NCBI GenBank assembly: GCA_015257665.1 | Contig: JABZJS010000012.1 | Location: 1 to 21,801, forward strand | Reading direction: 5' to 3' | Source of the DNA: Nanosynbacter sp. | GTDB taxonomy: Bacteria; Patescibacteriota; Saccharimonadia; Saccharimonadales; Saccharimonadaceae | DNA length: 21,801 bases | Shown: positions 15,987 to 21,801 of the stretch, piece by piece | Position numbering within the stretch: the first letter of the stretch is position 1 | Layout of the letters: the number at the start of each line of letters is the position of its first letter | Translations under genes and position numbers: made by a program | The notes under the pieces: model-generated | Seen by the model: only the letters and a program-made list of their open reading frames with translations | The model's database searches: none | Told to the model about the DNA's origin: nothing

Positions 15987-16016
15987 AATGGCCGGTACAT
16001 GTCAGTATCGGCCATT
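15987..16016. terminator. Bidirectional terminator between convergent genes
   Basis: A 12-pair stem AATGGCCGGTAC/GTATCGGCCATT (one G-U) with a six-base loop lies midway between the unknown-protein stop and the malic enzyme stop. Flanking tracts are only mildly T-rich on either strand. Confidence 0.6.
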
Positions 16017-16040
16017 GCAGAGTTTCTATGTGATGATATC

Positions 16041-17174
16041 CTAGCGAATAACCTTCGCCACGGCCCCAACCACGCGCTCATCAAATGGTGAGGGGATGAC
16101 GTAGTCTGCTGTGGGCTCATTGACCAGCGCTGCCAGCGCCTGGGCGGCGGCGAGTTTGTGCCCGTCGGTGATTTTTTGCACGCCGTTATCCAGCGCACCA
16201 CGGAAGATACCCGGAAAGGCCAGGGCGTTATTGACTTGGTTGGGGAAGTCACTGCGGCCAGTGGCAATGACGGCAGCGCCGGCTGCTTTGGCACTATCTG
16301 GCATGATTTCTGGCACTGGATTGGCCAGGGCAAAGATAATCGGGTCTTTGGCCATCATCCCGACGAGCTCTGGAGTCAGCAATCCTGCGCGCGATACACC
16401 AATGAAGACATCGGCATCTGCCATCGCGTCTTCGAGCGACCCCTGCTGCGCGGCATCAACGTACGCAAGCAGAGCAGTCTTCTCGGTGTTGAGGTCGGTG
16501 CGGTGGCTACCCACGATGCCTTTGCTATCAACCGCCACGATGTGCCGAGCGCCGTAAGTATGCAGCAGCTTAATAATAGCAGTACCAGCAGCGCCAGCAC
16601 CGACCACGACGAATTTGCTATCAGCCAGGCTGCGGCCTGTCAGCTTGGCAGCGTTGATGAGCCCAGCTAGTACCACCACAGCCGTGCCGTGCTGGTCGTC
16701 GTGGAAAACGGGGATATCGAGCTCGGCCTTAAGGCGTTCTTCAATCTCGAAGCACTGAGGTGCGGCGATATCCTCGAGGTTAATCGCGCCAAAGCTTGGC
16801 GCAATTGCCTTAACCGTAGCAATAATCTCCTCTGGCTGGTGCACGTCGAGCACGATTGGCACGGCATCGACACCAGCAAAATGCTTAAATAGCAGCGCCT
16901 TACCTTCCATAACCGGCATGGCTGCCTTGGGGCCGAGGTTGCCTAGACCTAGGATGGCCGAACCATCACTAATGACTGCCACGAGGTTATTCGTCCAGGT
17001 GTAGGTTGGCAGCGTAGCGGGGTCATCTGCAATCGCCTTGCTCACTGCGCCCACGCCAGGGCTGTAGTAGCTGCTAAGTTTATCGCGATCAAGCTCATCG
17101 CTATCGCGTAGGCTAGTGGTGATTTTGCCCTTATATTTTTTGTGTAGGTCGAGTGCAAGTTTGTTATAATCCAT
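16041..17174 (-). CDS. Malic enzyme (NAD(P)-dependent, decarboxylating)
   Basis: Converts malate to pyruvate and CO2 with reduction of NAD or NADP. The 377-residue protein is the short bacterial form. Visible motifs: catalytic Tyr in SSYYSPGVG (Y36/Y37), SDGSAILGLGNLGPKAAMPVMEGK with the catalytic Lys (K83 or K92), metal-binding NLEDI (E134, D135) and FHDDQHGT (D159-D160), Rossmann GAGAAG at 192-197, and ALANPVPEI and ATGRSDFPNQVNN near the end. I start at the Met of MDYNKLAL because the longer frame runs 44 codons upstream through the promoter and lacks family similarity. A leaderless -10 sits seven bases upstream. No other tricarboxylate-cycle gene is near, so it probably supplies pyruvate or reducing power. 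Cofactor preference cannot be told safely. Confidence 0.94.
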   Translation of the reverse strand: MDYNKLALDLHKKYKGKITTSLRDSDELDRDKLSSYYSPGVGAVSKAIADDPATLPTYTWTNNLVAVISDGSAILGLGNLGPKAAMPVMEGKALLFKHFAGVDAVPIVLDVHQPEEIIATVKAIAPSFGAINLEDIAAPQCFEIEERLKAELDIPVFHDDQHGTAVVVLAGLINAAKLTGRSLADSKFVVVGAGAAGTAIIKLLHTYGARHIVAVDSKGIVGSHRTDLNTEKTALLAYVDAAQQGSLEDAMADADVFIGVSRAGLLTPELVGMMAKDPIIFALANPVPEIMPDSAKAAGAAVIATGRSDFPNQVNNALAFPGIFRGALDNGVQKITDGHKLAAAQALAALVNEPTADYVIPSPFDERVVGAVAKVIR

Positions 17175-17181
17175 AGACTCT

Positions 17182-17187
17182 AGTATA
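17182..17187 (-). promoter_or_regulatory. -10 of malic enzyme gene, leaderless
   Basis: Minus-strand TATACT at 17187-17182; predicted start 17175, one base before the ATG at 17174. The -35 region is weak. It shares the intergenic region with a divergent promoter at 17240-17269. Confidence 0.55.
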
Positions 17188-17239
17188 CCGCACACGGGCG
17201 AGAAAGAGAAAGGAGTAGCACAAGGACAAACAGCCGTTA

Positions 17240-17269
17240 TTGCAATACTTTCGCGCCAAATGCTATTAT
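17240..17269 (+). promoter_or_regulatory. Promoter upstream of the 589-residue protein
   Basis: TTGCAA (17240-17245), 18-bp spacer ending TGC, then TATTAT (17264-17269). Predicted start 17276, which is one base before a small ORF (17277-17324) and ~60 bases before the main start. Confidence 0.55.
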
Positions 17270-17276
17270 ATGATGC

Positions 17277-17324
17277 ATGATACAAACCGAGCAAGGAGCC
17301 CTGCATAGCCCCAGCGGCTCATAA
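17277..17324 (+). CDS. Possible 15-residue leaderless leader peptide
   Basis: ATG at 17277 opens a 15-codon frame (MIQTEQGALHSPSGS) ending in TAA at 17322-17324. The spacing to the -10 (seven bases) is the same as for the leaderless genes in this window, and the stop falls four bases before the Shine-Dalgarno of the large gene downstream. It may couple translation or be chance; there is no run of one amino acid as in classic attenuators. Confidence 0.3.
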   Translation: MIQTEQGALHSPSGS

Positions 17325-17335
17325 CACGGAGTGAT

Positions 17336-19105
17336 ATGAAAAGATCTATAGACCTGCAGCTATCTCATCACGATACTCGTCCCGAGCATGCATCTACAAG
17401 AATAGAAGTTGCAATCAAAAAAGATAATGAACTCTACAGAGAAGTCAAGCTGGCTATTCGTGATGCGAAGGAATCGGAACACGAATATGAGGAGGACATT
17501 AATGGGCAAAATCTGCGGATAATTAAAAACGACCAGCAAGAAGCGCTCGAGGAGTTTGTGCAGACTGGCGAGAGGAGCACGGTGCCACCAGGTGTTCTCC
17601 AACGCTACCAAGAGGAGCGAGCAATCTGCGAGGCTACGCTTGCCGAAATAGCCGAAGAAGAAGGGCAAGTAATGGATAAGGGCGGCTATGGAGCAGAATA
17701 TAGAGCGATCAGAACTGCAACGGGTCTTGGCTATGCGCCATTGACGCCCAATAAAGCAACAAAGCAGGCTGATAAAATGTATAGAAAAACCCGGCTTGGC
17801 AAAGACGTACAGCAGCGGCGCCAAATCGTTAAAGATAGGATTGGTGAGATCAACGCCGAGCTGGCATATCATATGGGCCTCACGGAGCCACCCTTGGCGG
17901 TTATATCTGAGGAGACAGCAACTCGTATCTGGGGCAAAGAGGCAGTCGTCAAGGCACAATCAGCTGGTGAGGGAGGTGAGCCTGGATATATTGATGTCTT
18001 TCCTGATGATGACCAAACATCACGCTCAGGCAACAAGCTGGGATATGGTAACCGTATGACACCAGAGTTTATCAAAAAAGACGCCAGCCAGCGGCTAGCG
18101 GAGGTTCTTGCAGAATCTGCTGGTGAAGTATGGACAGTGCAAGAGCTAGGTGATGCAATTTATGACCCAAGCAAAGTGCAAACAAAACTCGAGAGGTATA
18201 AGCGAGCGAGTATCTTACTATACAGTGCACAAAGATCAGATCGCCCCGTCATGATTATTACAGAAGAGCTGGAGTATAGCGGCCTTGTACTGCAGCGTGG
18301 GCAGCGATATACCATTGATGAGCGTGGTCGGCGACGTAAGTCAATCACCGTCTATCGTGCGGTGTCGACAGATATTGCTAAGCAAGGGCTAACAGAAGAG
18401 AGGCCAGTAAGTGGTCATCATGCCAAACACCGGAGTCAGATGATTGAGTGGACGCCATATGACACTGTAGCTGCAGTGCATGAAGCAGCCAACACTACTC
18501 ACAGCGAGGCGTTACCAGCTGCTGGTAGCGTAGAAAATGAAGCTTTGACCAGCAGCGTGCCAGGCATCGATGATGCACTGGCAAAGCGAGCACTTGGGGC
18601 TGTCCGTGCTGCCGCTGACCGTCAAGCAGCAGAAGCCAAAGAGCGGCAAGAAGCCCTCCACGCTGCAGAGGCTGCCCTCAGCGCAGAAGTACGCGCCCAG
18701 ATCGAGCAGCTTGTAGAGCTTGCACAGCCACTGATTGATCGCTTGCGAGAAAATAGCGCTGACGACAATGCAGACAAGCAGGTATTTCCTATTCAAGATC
18801 TGCCCGAGATAGGGAGTCAGTACGCTTCTGAGTACGACCTAGAGATACTCCTCAACAAAGCTCGGCAGGCTGGGCTTATCAACAAAAAACAGCTGCGCAA
18901 TCGTGCGTTGCCGTCTGCTGGCGAGGCGCTTGTGCTTACCCTCTATGCATACGACTCGCAGACGATGTATGACCTAGTGCGCGACGATACTGCCAAGCGT
19001 GTGCTCCAGCATAAATTCCAGCAAGCGTACGAGAACAGAGCTGCACAGGTAGTGAATGGCCGCGAAGGTGGAGCAAGCGCAGCCCAAGAAAACACCACCA
19101 GCTAA
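17336..19105 (+). CDS. Large unknown protein with a winged-helix-like middle
   Basis: This 589-residue soluble protein has no signal peptide. Residues ~20-190 are very charged and helical, probably coiled coil. Residues ~241-341 run helix (ASQRLAEVLAESAG), VWTVQELGDAIYD, a longer helix (KVQTKLERYKRASILLYS), then strands including GLVLQRGQRYTIDERGRRRKSITVYRAV. This helix-helix-helix-wing order with basic residues in the wing resembles a winged helix-turn-helix DNA-binding domain, though the match is by eye. Residues ~413-475 form an Ala/Glu-rich coiled coil. The C-terminus is helical. GGAG at 17328-17331 supports the ATG at 17336. The 97-base gap to the lipoprotein gene contains a separate promoter. 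A regulatory or nucleoid-associated role is conceivable; family unknown. Confidence 0.8.
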   Translation: MKRSIDLQLSHHDTRPEHASTRIEVAIKKDNELYREVKLAIRDAKESEHEYEEDINGQNLRIIKNDQQEALEEFVQTGERSTVPPGVLQRYQEERAICEATLAEIAEEEGQVMDKGGYGAEYRAIRTATGLGYAPLTPNKATKQADKMYRKTRLGKDVQQRRQIVKDRIGEINAELAYHMGLTEPPLAVISEETATRIWGKEAVVKAQSAGEGGEPGYIDVFPDDDQTSRSGNKLGYGNRMTPEFIKKDASQRLAEVLAESAGEVWTVQELGDAIYDPSKVQTKLERYKRASILLYSAQRSDRPVMIITEELEYSGLVLQRGQRYTIDERGRRRKSITVYRAVSTDIAKQGLTEERPVSGHHAKHRSQMIEWTPYDTVAAVHEAANTTHSEALPAAGSVENEALTSSVPGIDDALAKRALGAVRAAADRQAAEAKERQEALHAAEAALSAEVRAQIEQLVELAQPLIDRLRENSADDNADKQVFPIQDLPEIGSQYASEYDLEILLNKARQAGLINKKQLRNRALPSAGEALVLTLYAYDSQTMYDLVRDDTAKRVLQHKFQQAYENRAAQVVNGREGGASAAQENTTS

Positions 19106-19110
19106 ACTAG

Positions 19111-19139
19111 TTGCTATATATACCAAAGTGCGGTATAGT
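19111..19139 (+). promoter_or_regulatory. Promoter of lipoprotein gene
   Basis: TTGCTA (19111-19116), exactly 17 bp, then TATAGT (19134-19139). Predicted start ~19146 gives a 57-base leader, unlike the leaderless genes. Confidence 0.6.
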
Positions 19140-19163
19140 TTAGATTATAAATCCAAAATAGGC

Positions 19164-19182
19164 ATCATCCACCAGTGATGAT
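19164..19182 (+). other. Leader hairpin before lipoprotein gene
   Basis: ATCATC (19164-19169) pairs with GATGAT (19177-19182), loop of seven, inside the predicted leader and 10 bases upstream of the AGGAGG at 19193-19198. It could tune translation but leaves the ribosome site free. Confidence 0.35.
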
Positions 19183-19202
19183 ACAGAGAAAGAGGAGGAA
19201 AA

Positions 19203-20093
19203 ATGAGAAACAGGCAAGAAGACGGCTTACAGAATAAGGGTAGTCTCGCAGAAAAAATGCGCAAAAAGTATGTCCCTCTGACTGCAATCATAGCTATAGG
19301 TGCTGGTGCTTTGGCAGGCTGTGGCTCTTCTGAAAAAGCACCAGAGAATAGAGCACAGTCCGCTCAACCTGCTGCCACTACCGAAGCAACATCATCAGCA
19401 ACCGCAAATCCATCCATCAAAGCACCAGCACGCAACAAGACTCCGCAGCCTGAGCGATCTCGCTCTACCGACAAAGCAACGGAGATACCATCACCATCAC
19501 ACCCTTCATCGCCAGAGACAACACCATCTCCAACTCCAAACGAAACAGAGAATAATCAGGAGAAGATGCCCTCCGTTGCTGAGCTAGCAAAAGCCGTCAA
19601 AGAAGGGTCTGTGGATGTACTTGGTGGCGTCGTCAAGGACGTTGATGAGGCAGGTAACGGCTACGTTGGTGTGCGACCTTTCTGTTATCGTGAAGGTACA
19701 GGGTTTGGCCATGGATCGGGCGAAGTAGTTGGGCTGTATACAGTTGATATGTCAACGGGTGCACTGCGTTCATTTGACACAAAACTGCCAATGTCTGATA
19801 AATATGGCAACCCAATTAGTACTAGTGTATGTAATGAACTGACTTTCGATAAATCAAAGACATTTGATTCGAGCCTTAAGAAGGCTGAAGATGGCAAAGA
19901 TGTCTATATTGAAGATTCTAATGGAGAAAAGATACCTGTTGGTGCTGATATTACTGGCGATGGCTCAAGTAATTTAATACGGGTTGGTGGCACTGCTAAA
20001 GTGCAGGGAAACGTATCACCTAACACTCTCCTAGGGCCAATCCCGCGAGAAAACATACAACAGATGATTGAGAACGCTCAACAAGTGTCGTAG
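19203..20093 (+). CDS. Secreted lipoprotein of unknown function
   Basis: This 296-residue protein has a lipobox LAGC with the lipidated Cys at C40, preceded by a hydrophobic stretch (PLTAIIAIGAGALAG) and a basic MRKK. The ribosome site AGGAGG at 19193-19198 favours the ATG at 19203, giving an 18-residue charged extension before the usual signal peptide; the internal Met19 would give a normal 21-residue signal but has no Shine-Dalgarno. After the Cys comes a long Ser/Thr/Pro/Glu-rich spacer to ~residue 120, then a globular part (VGVRPFCYREGTGFGHGSGE...) with two cysteines, C161 and C210, that could pair. It is probably anchored on the outer face of the membrane. No family is recognised. Confidence 0.85.
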   Translation: MRNRQEDGLQNKGSLAEKMRKKYVPLTAIIAIGAGALAGCGSSEKAPENRAQSAQPAATTEATSSATANPSIKAPARNKTPQPERSRSTDKATEIPSPSHPSSPETTPSPTPNETENNQEKMPSVAELAKAVKEGSVDVLGGVVKDVDEAGNGYVGVRPFCYREGTGFGHGSGEVVGLYTVDMSTGALRSFDTKLPMSDKYGNPISTSVCNELTFDKSKTFDSSLKKAEDGKDVYIEDSNGEKIPVGADITGDGSSNLIRVGGTAKVQGNVSPNTLLGPIPRENIQQMIENAQQVS

Positions 20094-20109
20094 ATAGAGA
20101 TTCTATGCT

Positions 20110-20181
20110 AAGAAATAATGGTCTCTTTGCTGTAAAAACAACGAAAAGGCCATTTCTTGAGTAGTAATTATAAAAATTACT
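20110..20181 (+). terminator. Hairpins between lipoprotein gene and rplS
   Basis: AAGAAAT..GG pairs with CCATTTCTT (20110-20121 with 20150-20158, three-base bulge), then AGTAATT/AATTACT (20163-20169 with 20175-20181, loop of five) followed by a pyrimidine run. The second hairpin is the more likely terminator of the lipoprotein transcript. Confidence 0.45.
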
Positions 20182-20208
20182 CTCCCTCTTCTCCCTGCAT
20201 ACAAAATA

Positions 20209-20217
20209 TGGTACAAT
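20209..20217 (+). promoter_or_regulatory. Extended -10 promoter of rplS
   Basis: TG, G, TACAAT (20212-20217), the same nine-base extended -10 as at gatC. Predicted start ~20224 leaves a ~37-base leader ending in AGAGAGAAAG before the ATG, so rplS is not leaderless. Confidence 0.6.
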
Positions 20218-20260
20218 CAATAACTGAATTGTCATCTAATAATTAAATAGAGAGAAAGTC

Positions 20261-20782
20261 ATGAGTTTTGCACTGATCCAAAAAGTCAATGACCAGCAGA
20301 AGAAGCCTGCCGTTGTTGATGTGCGGAGCGGCGACACGGTTCGCGTCCACCAAAAAATCAAAGAAGGCAACAAAGAGCGCATCCAGATGTTTGAGGGTGT
20401 GGTAATCCGCACCGACAACAAGGATCAGCACACCAGCCGCATTACCGTGCGCAAGATTACCAGCGGTGTAGGGGTAGAGAAGTCGTTCTTGCTGCACAGT
20501 CCACTCGTTGAGAAGGTCGAGGTGATGCGCCGCGCTAAGGTACGCCGTAACTTCTTGAGTTACCTGCGTGGCCGCAGTGGTAAGTCAGCTCGCCTAACTG
20601 CCGTACAATTCGACCGTGAGGCGGTTAACAACGTGCACGATGCTCATGCCGAGGCTGAAGCTGCCCGCCTCAAAGAAGAAAAGGCCAAAGAAGCTGCCGA
20701 GAAAAAGGCTGCAGAAGCCGCCAAGCAAGCTGAGCTTGACGCTAAGGCTGCCGAGGTTGCCGCTCGCCACGAAGCTGCGTAG
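20261..20782 (+). CDS. rplS: 50S ribosomal protein L19 with long C-terminal extension
   Basis: L19 sits at the interface of the ribosomal subunits. Residues 1-113 match the family: RSGDTVRVHQKIKEGNKERIQMFEGVVI, ITVRKITSGVGVEKSFLLHSPLVEKVEV, and the basic RRAKVRRNFLSYLRGRSGKSARL. Ordinary L19 is about 115 residues. Here ~60 more follow, rich in Ala, Glu and Lys (HAEAEAARLKEEKAKEAAEKK and on), predicted as a single long charged helix. The extension is in frame and continuous with no sign of a frameshift. A strong terminator follows, so it is transcribed alone. Confidence 0.96.
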   Translation: MSFALIQKVNDQQKKPAVVDVRSGDTVRVHQKIKEGNKERIQMFEGVVIRTDNKDQHTSRITVRKITSGVGVEKSFLLHSPLVEKVEVMRRAKVRRNFLSYLRGRSGKSARLTAVQFDREAVNNVHDAHAEAEAARLKEEKAKEAAEKKAAEAAKQAELDAKAAEVAARHEAA

Positions 20783-20808
20783 AATAGCTACCATAAGAAA
20801 GCTTTTGT

Positions 20809-20835
20809 ATCCGCCTCTATATCAGGGGCGGATTT
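20809..20835 (+). terminator. Terminator of rplS
   Basis: ATCCGCCTCT pairs with AGGGGCGGAT (20809-20818 with 20824-20833, one G-U), five-base loop, followed by TTTACATT. Confidence 0.7.
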
Positions 20836-20894
20836 ACATTGGGGCTGAGTCCTCAGTCTATTTGGTTGTGCTAATGATATTAAGCAGGCTTATA

Positions 20895-20922
20895 GCAGCC
20901 ACCTTGTGGTGGGTGCTATACT
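20895..20922 (+). promoter_or_regulatory. Promoter of VanZ-like gene with overlapping inverted repeat
   Basis: TGC then TATACT (20917-20922); predicted start 20929 is the first base of the ATG, so leaderless. GCA-G-CCACC / GGTGG-G-TGC (20895-20903 with 20908-20916, one mismatch, four-base loop) covers the spacer and the TG of the extended -10. It could be a repressor site or simply a hairpin from upstream transcription. Confidence 0.5.
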
Positions 20923-20928
20923 AGAAGT

Positions 20929-21414
20929 ATGAGTATCTTTACCGTTGTCTCGATTGTTATACCGGTTGTCTTGGCGAGTAGTCTACCGCCTATCTTGCGG
21001 CATTATGGCTATGCGCACGAGCGACGCTACCGTTGGCTACTGTATCTGGCGTGTGGGTTGTTCTTTATCTCGTGGTATGTACCATCGCCGTTGATCGATG
21101 GGCAAGATACGGCGTTTAATACCCACTTCATCGGTGGTGGAATATTTACTGGCTGCTTGTGGCTCTATCTCAAGCATGCGCTGGGTTGGTGCCGCTATTG
21201 GCTAGTGGAGGCATTTTCGCTGTTTGCGTTGGTGTCGGCGCTTGGCTGTATGAATGAGCTATTTGAGTTGCTAGTGGCGAAGACTGGCGTAGCGCACTTG
21301 TCGCTGGATGATACCAATTGGGATATCGCGGCCAACACCGCTGGAGCGCTCCTTGTCTGGCTGGTGTCGCTGGGCGCGGCGGGGTGGCAGCGGATTGTTC
21401 GCCGTAGTATGTGA
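20929..21414 (+). CDS. VanZ-like / DUF2238-like integral membrane protein
   Basis: This 161-residue protein has about five membrane segments (roughly 4-20, 34-52, 66-84, 90-112, 132-152). The second half carries a Glu in NELFELLVAKTG and the pattern DDTNWDIAANTAGALLVWL; 'WDI.ANT.GA' is typical of VanZ-like and DUF2238 proteins. Those families are small membrane proteins of uncertain activity, VanZ itself being linked to teicoplanin resistance, but most members have nothing to do with glycopeptides. The gene is leaderless, monocistronic and ends before a strong terminator. Confidence 0.75.
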   Translation: MSIFTVVSIVIPVVLASSLPPILRHYGYAHERRYRWLLYLACGLFFISWYVPSPLIDGQDTAFNTHFIGGGIFTGCLWLYLKHALGWCRYWLVEAFSLFALVSALGCMNELFELLVAKTGVAHLSLDDTNWDIAANTAGALLVWLVSLGAAGWQRIVRRSM

Positions 21415-21440
21415 ACAGCTGAATGACTCGGCACGAGCAT

Positions 21441-21466
21441 AAAGCCACCGCTTGAGGGTGGCTTTT
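21441..21466. terminator. Strong bidirectional terminator
   Basis: AAAGCCACC (21441-21449) pairs with GGTGGCTTT (21457-21465), seven-base loop, followed by TTTTAT on the plus strand and preceded by AT-rich sequence for the minus strand. A second small palindrome TATAC/GTATA lies at 21466-21478. It separates two convergent genes. Confidence 0.85.
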
Positions 21467-21488
21467 ATACTTCGTATACGAGATGCTA

Positions 21489-21698
21489 TTACTTTGTCTT
21501 GCGAGATTCTGCTTGCTCGGCGAGAACGGCGCGAATTGCCTCGAGATTCTCATCGATCGCAGCCACGTGCCGTCTGATCTGCTTGGTGCGTCGGCCTTGC
21601 CGGATAACCCAACAAATGCCACAGATAAACAAGATAAAATACACGACGTTAAGTGCGACTGCTAGTATGAGGAGTGGTGCTGGCCCGGTGATTTCCAT
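21489..21698 (-). CDS. Small single-span membrane protein, unknown
   Basis: This 69-residue protein has one N-terminal transmembrane helix (residues ~8-32, LLILAVALNVVYFILFICGICWVI), a basic RQGRRTKQIRR stop-transfer, and a short charged helix that may be a coiled coil. Conserved layout and its position next to a bidirectional terminator support a real gene. There is no Shine-Dalgarno or obvious close -10 at the ATG, and no other start codon upstream before a stop, so the start is less certain. Function unknown. Confidence 0.6.
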   Translation of the reverse strand: MEITGPAPLLILAVALNVVYFILFICGICWVIRQGRRTKQIRRHVAAIDENLEAIRAVLAEQAESRKTK

Positions 21699-21779
21699 GG
21701 GTGGGTATGAATGATCCTTTCGTGTTATTACTATGACGCTATACAGTTTATTTGTTCTATCTTTTGTGTGGTGAATGCT

Positions 21780-21801
21780 ATGGCACGCATTGCCAGGTTG
21801 G
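21780..21801 (+). CDS. Possible start of an IS200-like/RAYT transposase (partial)
   Basis: The last 22 bases read ATG then M-A-R-I-A-R-L before the window ends. MAR(I/L)xRL is a common opening of Y1-type (IS200-like, REP-associated) transposases, but seven residues cannot prove it; ribosomal S13 begins MARIAG, which differs at residue six. No strong promoter or ribosome site precedes it. Bases 21699-21779 otherwise hold nothing I can name. Confidence 0.25.

Noticed and set aside
17175..17306. 44-codon N-terminal extension of malic enzyme
   Set aside because: It covers the -10 of the gene and has no similarity to malic enzymes; MDYNK at 17174 gives the normal N-terminus.
14267..19105. A two-gene defence or toxin-antitoxin island around malic enzyme
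   Set aside because: The two large unknown proteins lack recognisable defence domains, have separate promoters and flank a metabolic gene; there is not enough to claim a system.
21466..21478. Attachment-site-like palindrome TATAC-TTC-GTATA
   Set aside because: It is only five-base arms next to a terminator with no integrase gene or second copy.

Overview
The window looks like chromosome of an ultrasmall Patescibacteria/CPR bacterium, most likely Candidatus Saccharibacteria (TM7). This is inferred from gene content and cannot be proven without a search. The supporting signs are a complete gatCAB set, a DUF5665-like small membrane protein, a cysteine-free PilB-type ATPase, an L19 with a long Ala/Lys/Glu tail, a lone short malic enzyme, and many large proteins of no recognisable family. 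TGA is used as a normal stop (for example gatC and gatA), which argues against the UGA=Gly code of Gracilibacteria/Absconditabacteria. I saw no tRNA, rRNA, CRISPR array or complete insertion sequence.

Layout. (1) 24-1016: a membrane-anchored HNH nuclease, possibly cut at its 5' end by the window edge. (2) 1106-7366: one long plus-strand operon, gatC-gatA-(membrane HEPN-like protein)-gatB-Nudix-Nudix-galU, with most junctions being one-base TGATG or TAATG overlaps. It is followed by a ytxG-like/ytxH-like pair, each with a strong Shine-Dalgarno. (3) 7383-7975: a long hairpin, a DUF5665-like gene and a multi-helix intergenic element. (4) 7976-11680: dnaE, replicative polymerase. (5) 11681-11923: a 243-base gap between convergent genes, packed with helices and carrying a minus-strand promoter, so possibly an RNA gene. 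(6) Divergent trmH-like methyltransferase (-) and pilB (+). (7) A 562-residue unknown protein converging on malic enzyme (-). (8) A 589-residue unknown protein preceded by a possible 15-codon leader ORF, then a lipoprotein. (9) rplS, a VanZ-like membrane protein, a convergent small membrane protein, and possibly the first codons of an IS200-like/RAYT transposase at the right edge.

Functions. GatCAB makes Gln-tRNA(Gln) and/or Asn-tRNA(Asn) by transamidation, which implies that at least one of GlnRS and AsnRS is missing elsewhere. The Nudix pair and GalU in the same operon handle nucleotide-diphosphate compounds and UDP-glucose. DnaE, the TrmH-like enzyme and L19 are housekeeping.

The most striking pattern is at promoters. 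Eight first-of-operon genes have a -10 hexamer ending only 4-9 bases before the ATG, often as an extended TGnTAnnnT, with no room for a Shine-Dalgarno. These genes are probably transcribed as leaderless mRNAs. Genes inside operons, and a few with real leaders (rplS, the lipoprotein, the 589-residue protein), keep Shine-Dalgarno-like sequences. The other leads are the RNA candidate at 11690-11862 and the HEPN-like RX4H protein placed between gatA and gatB.
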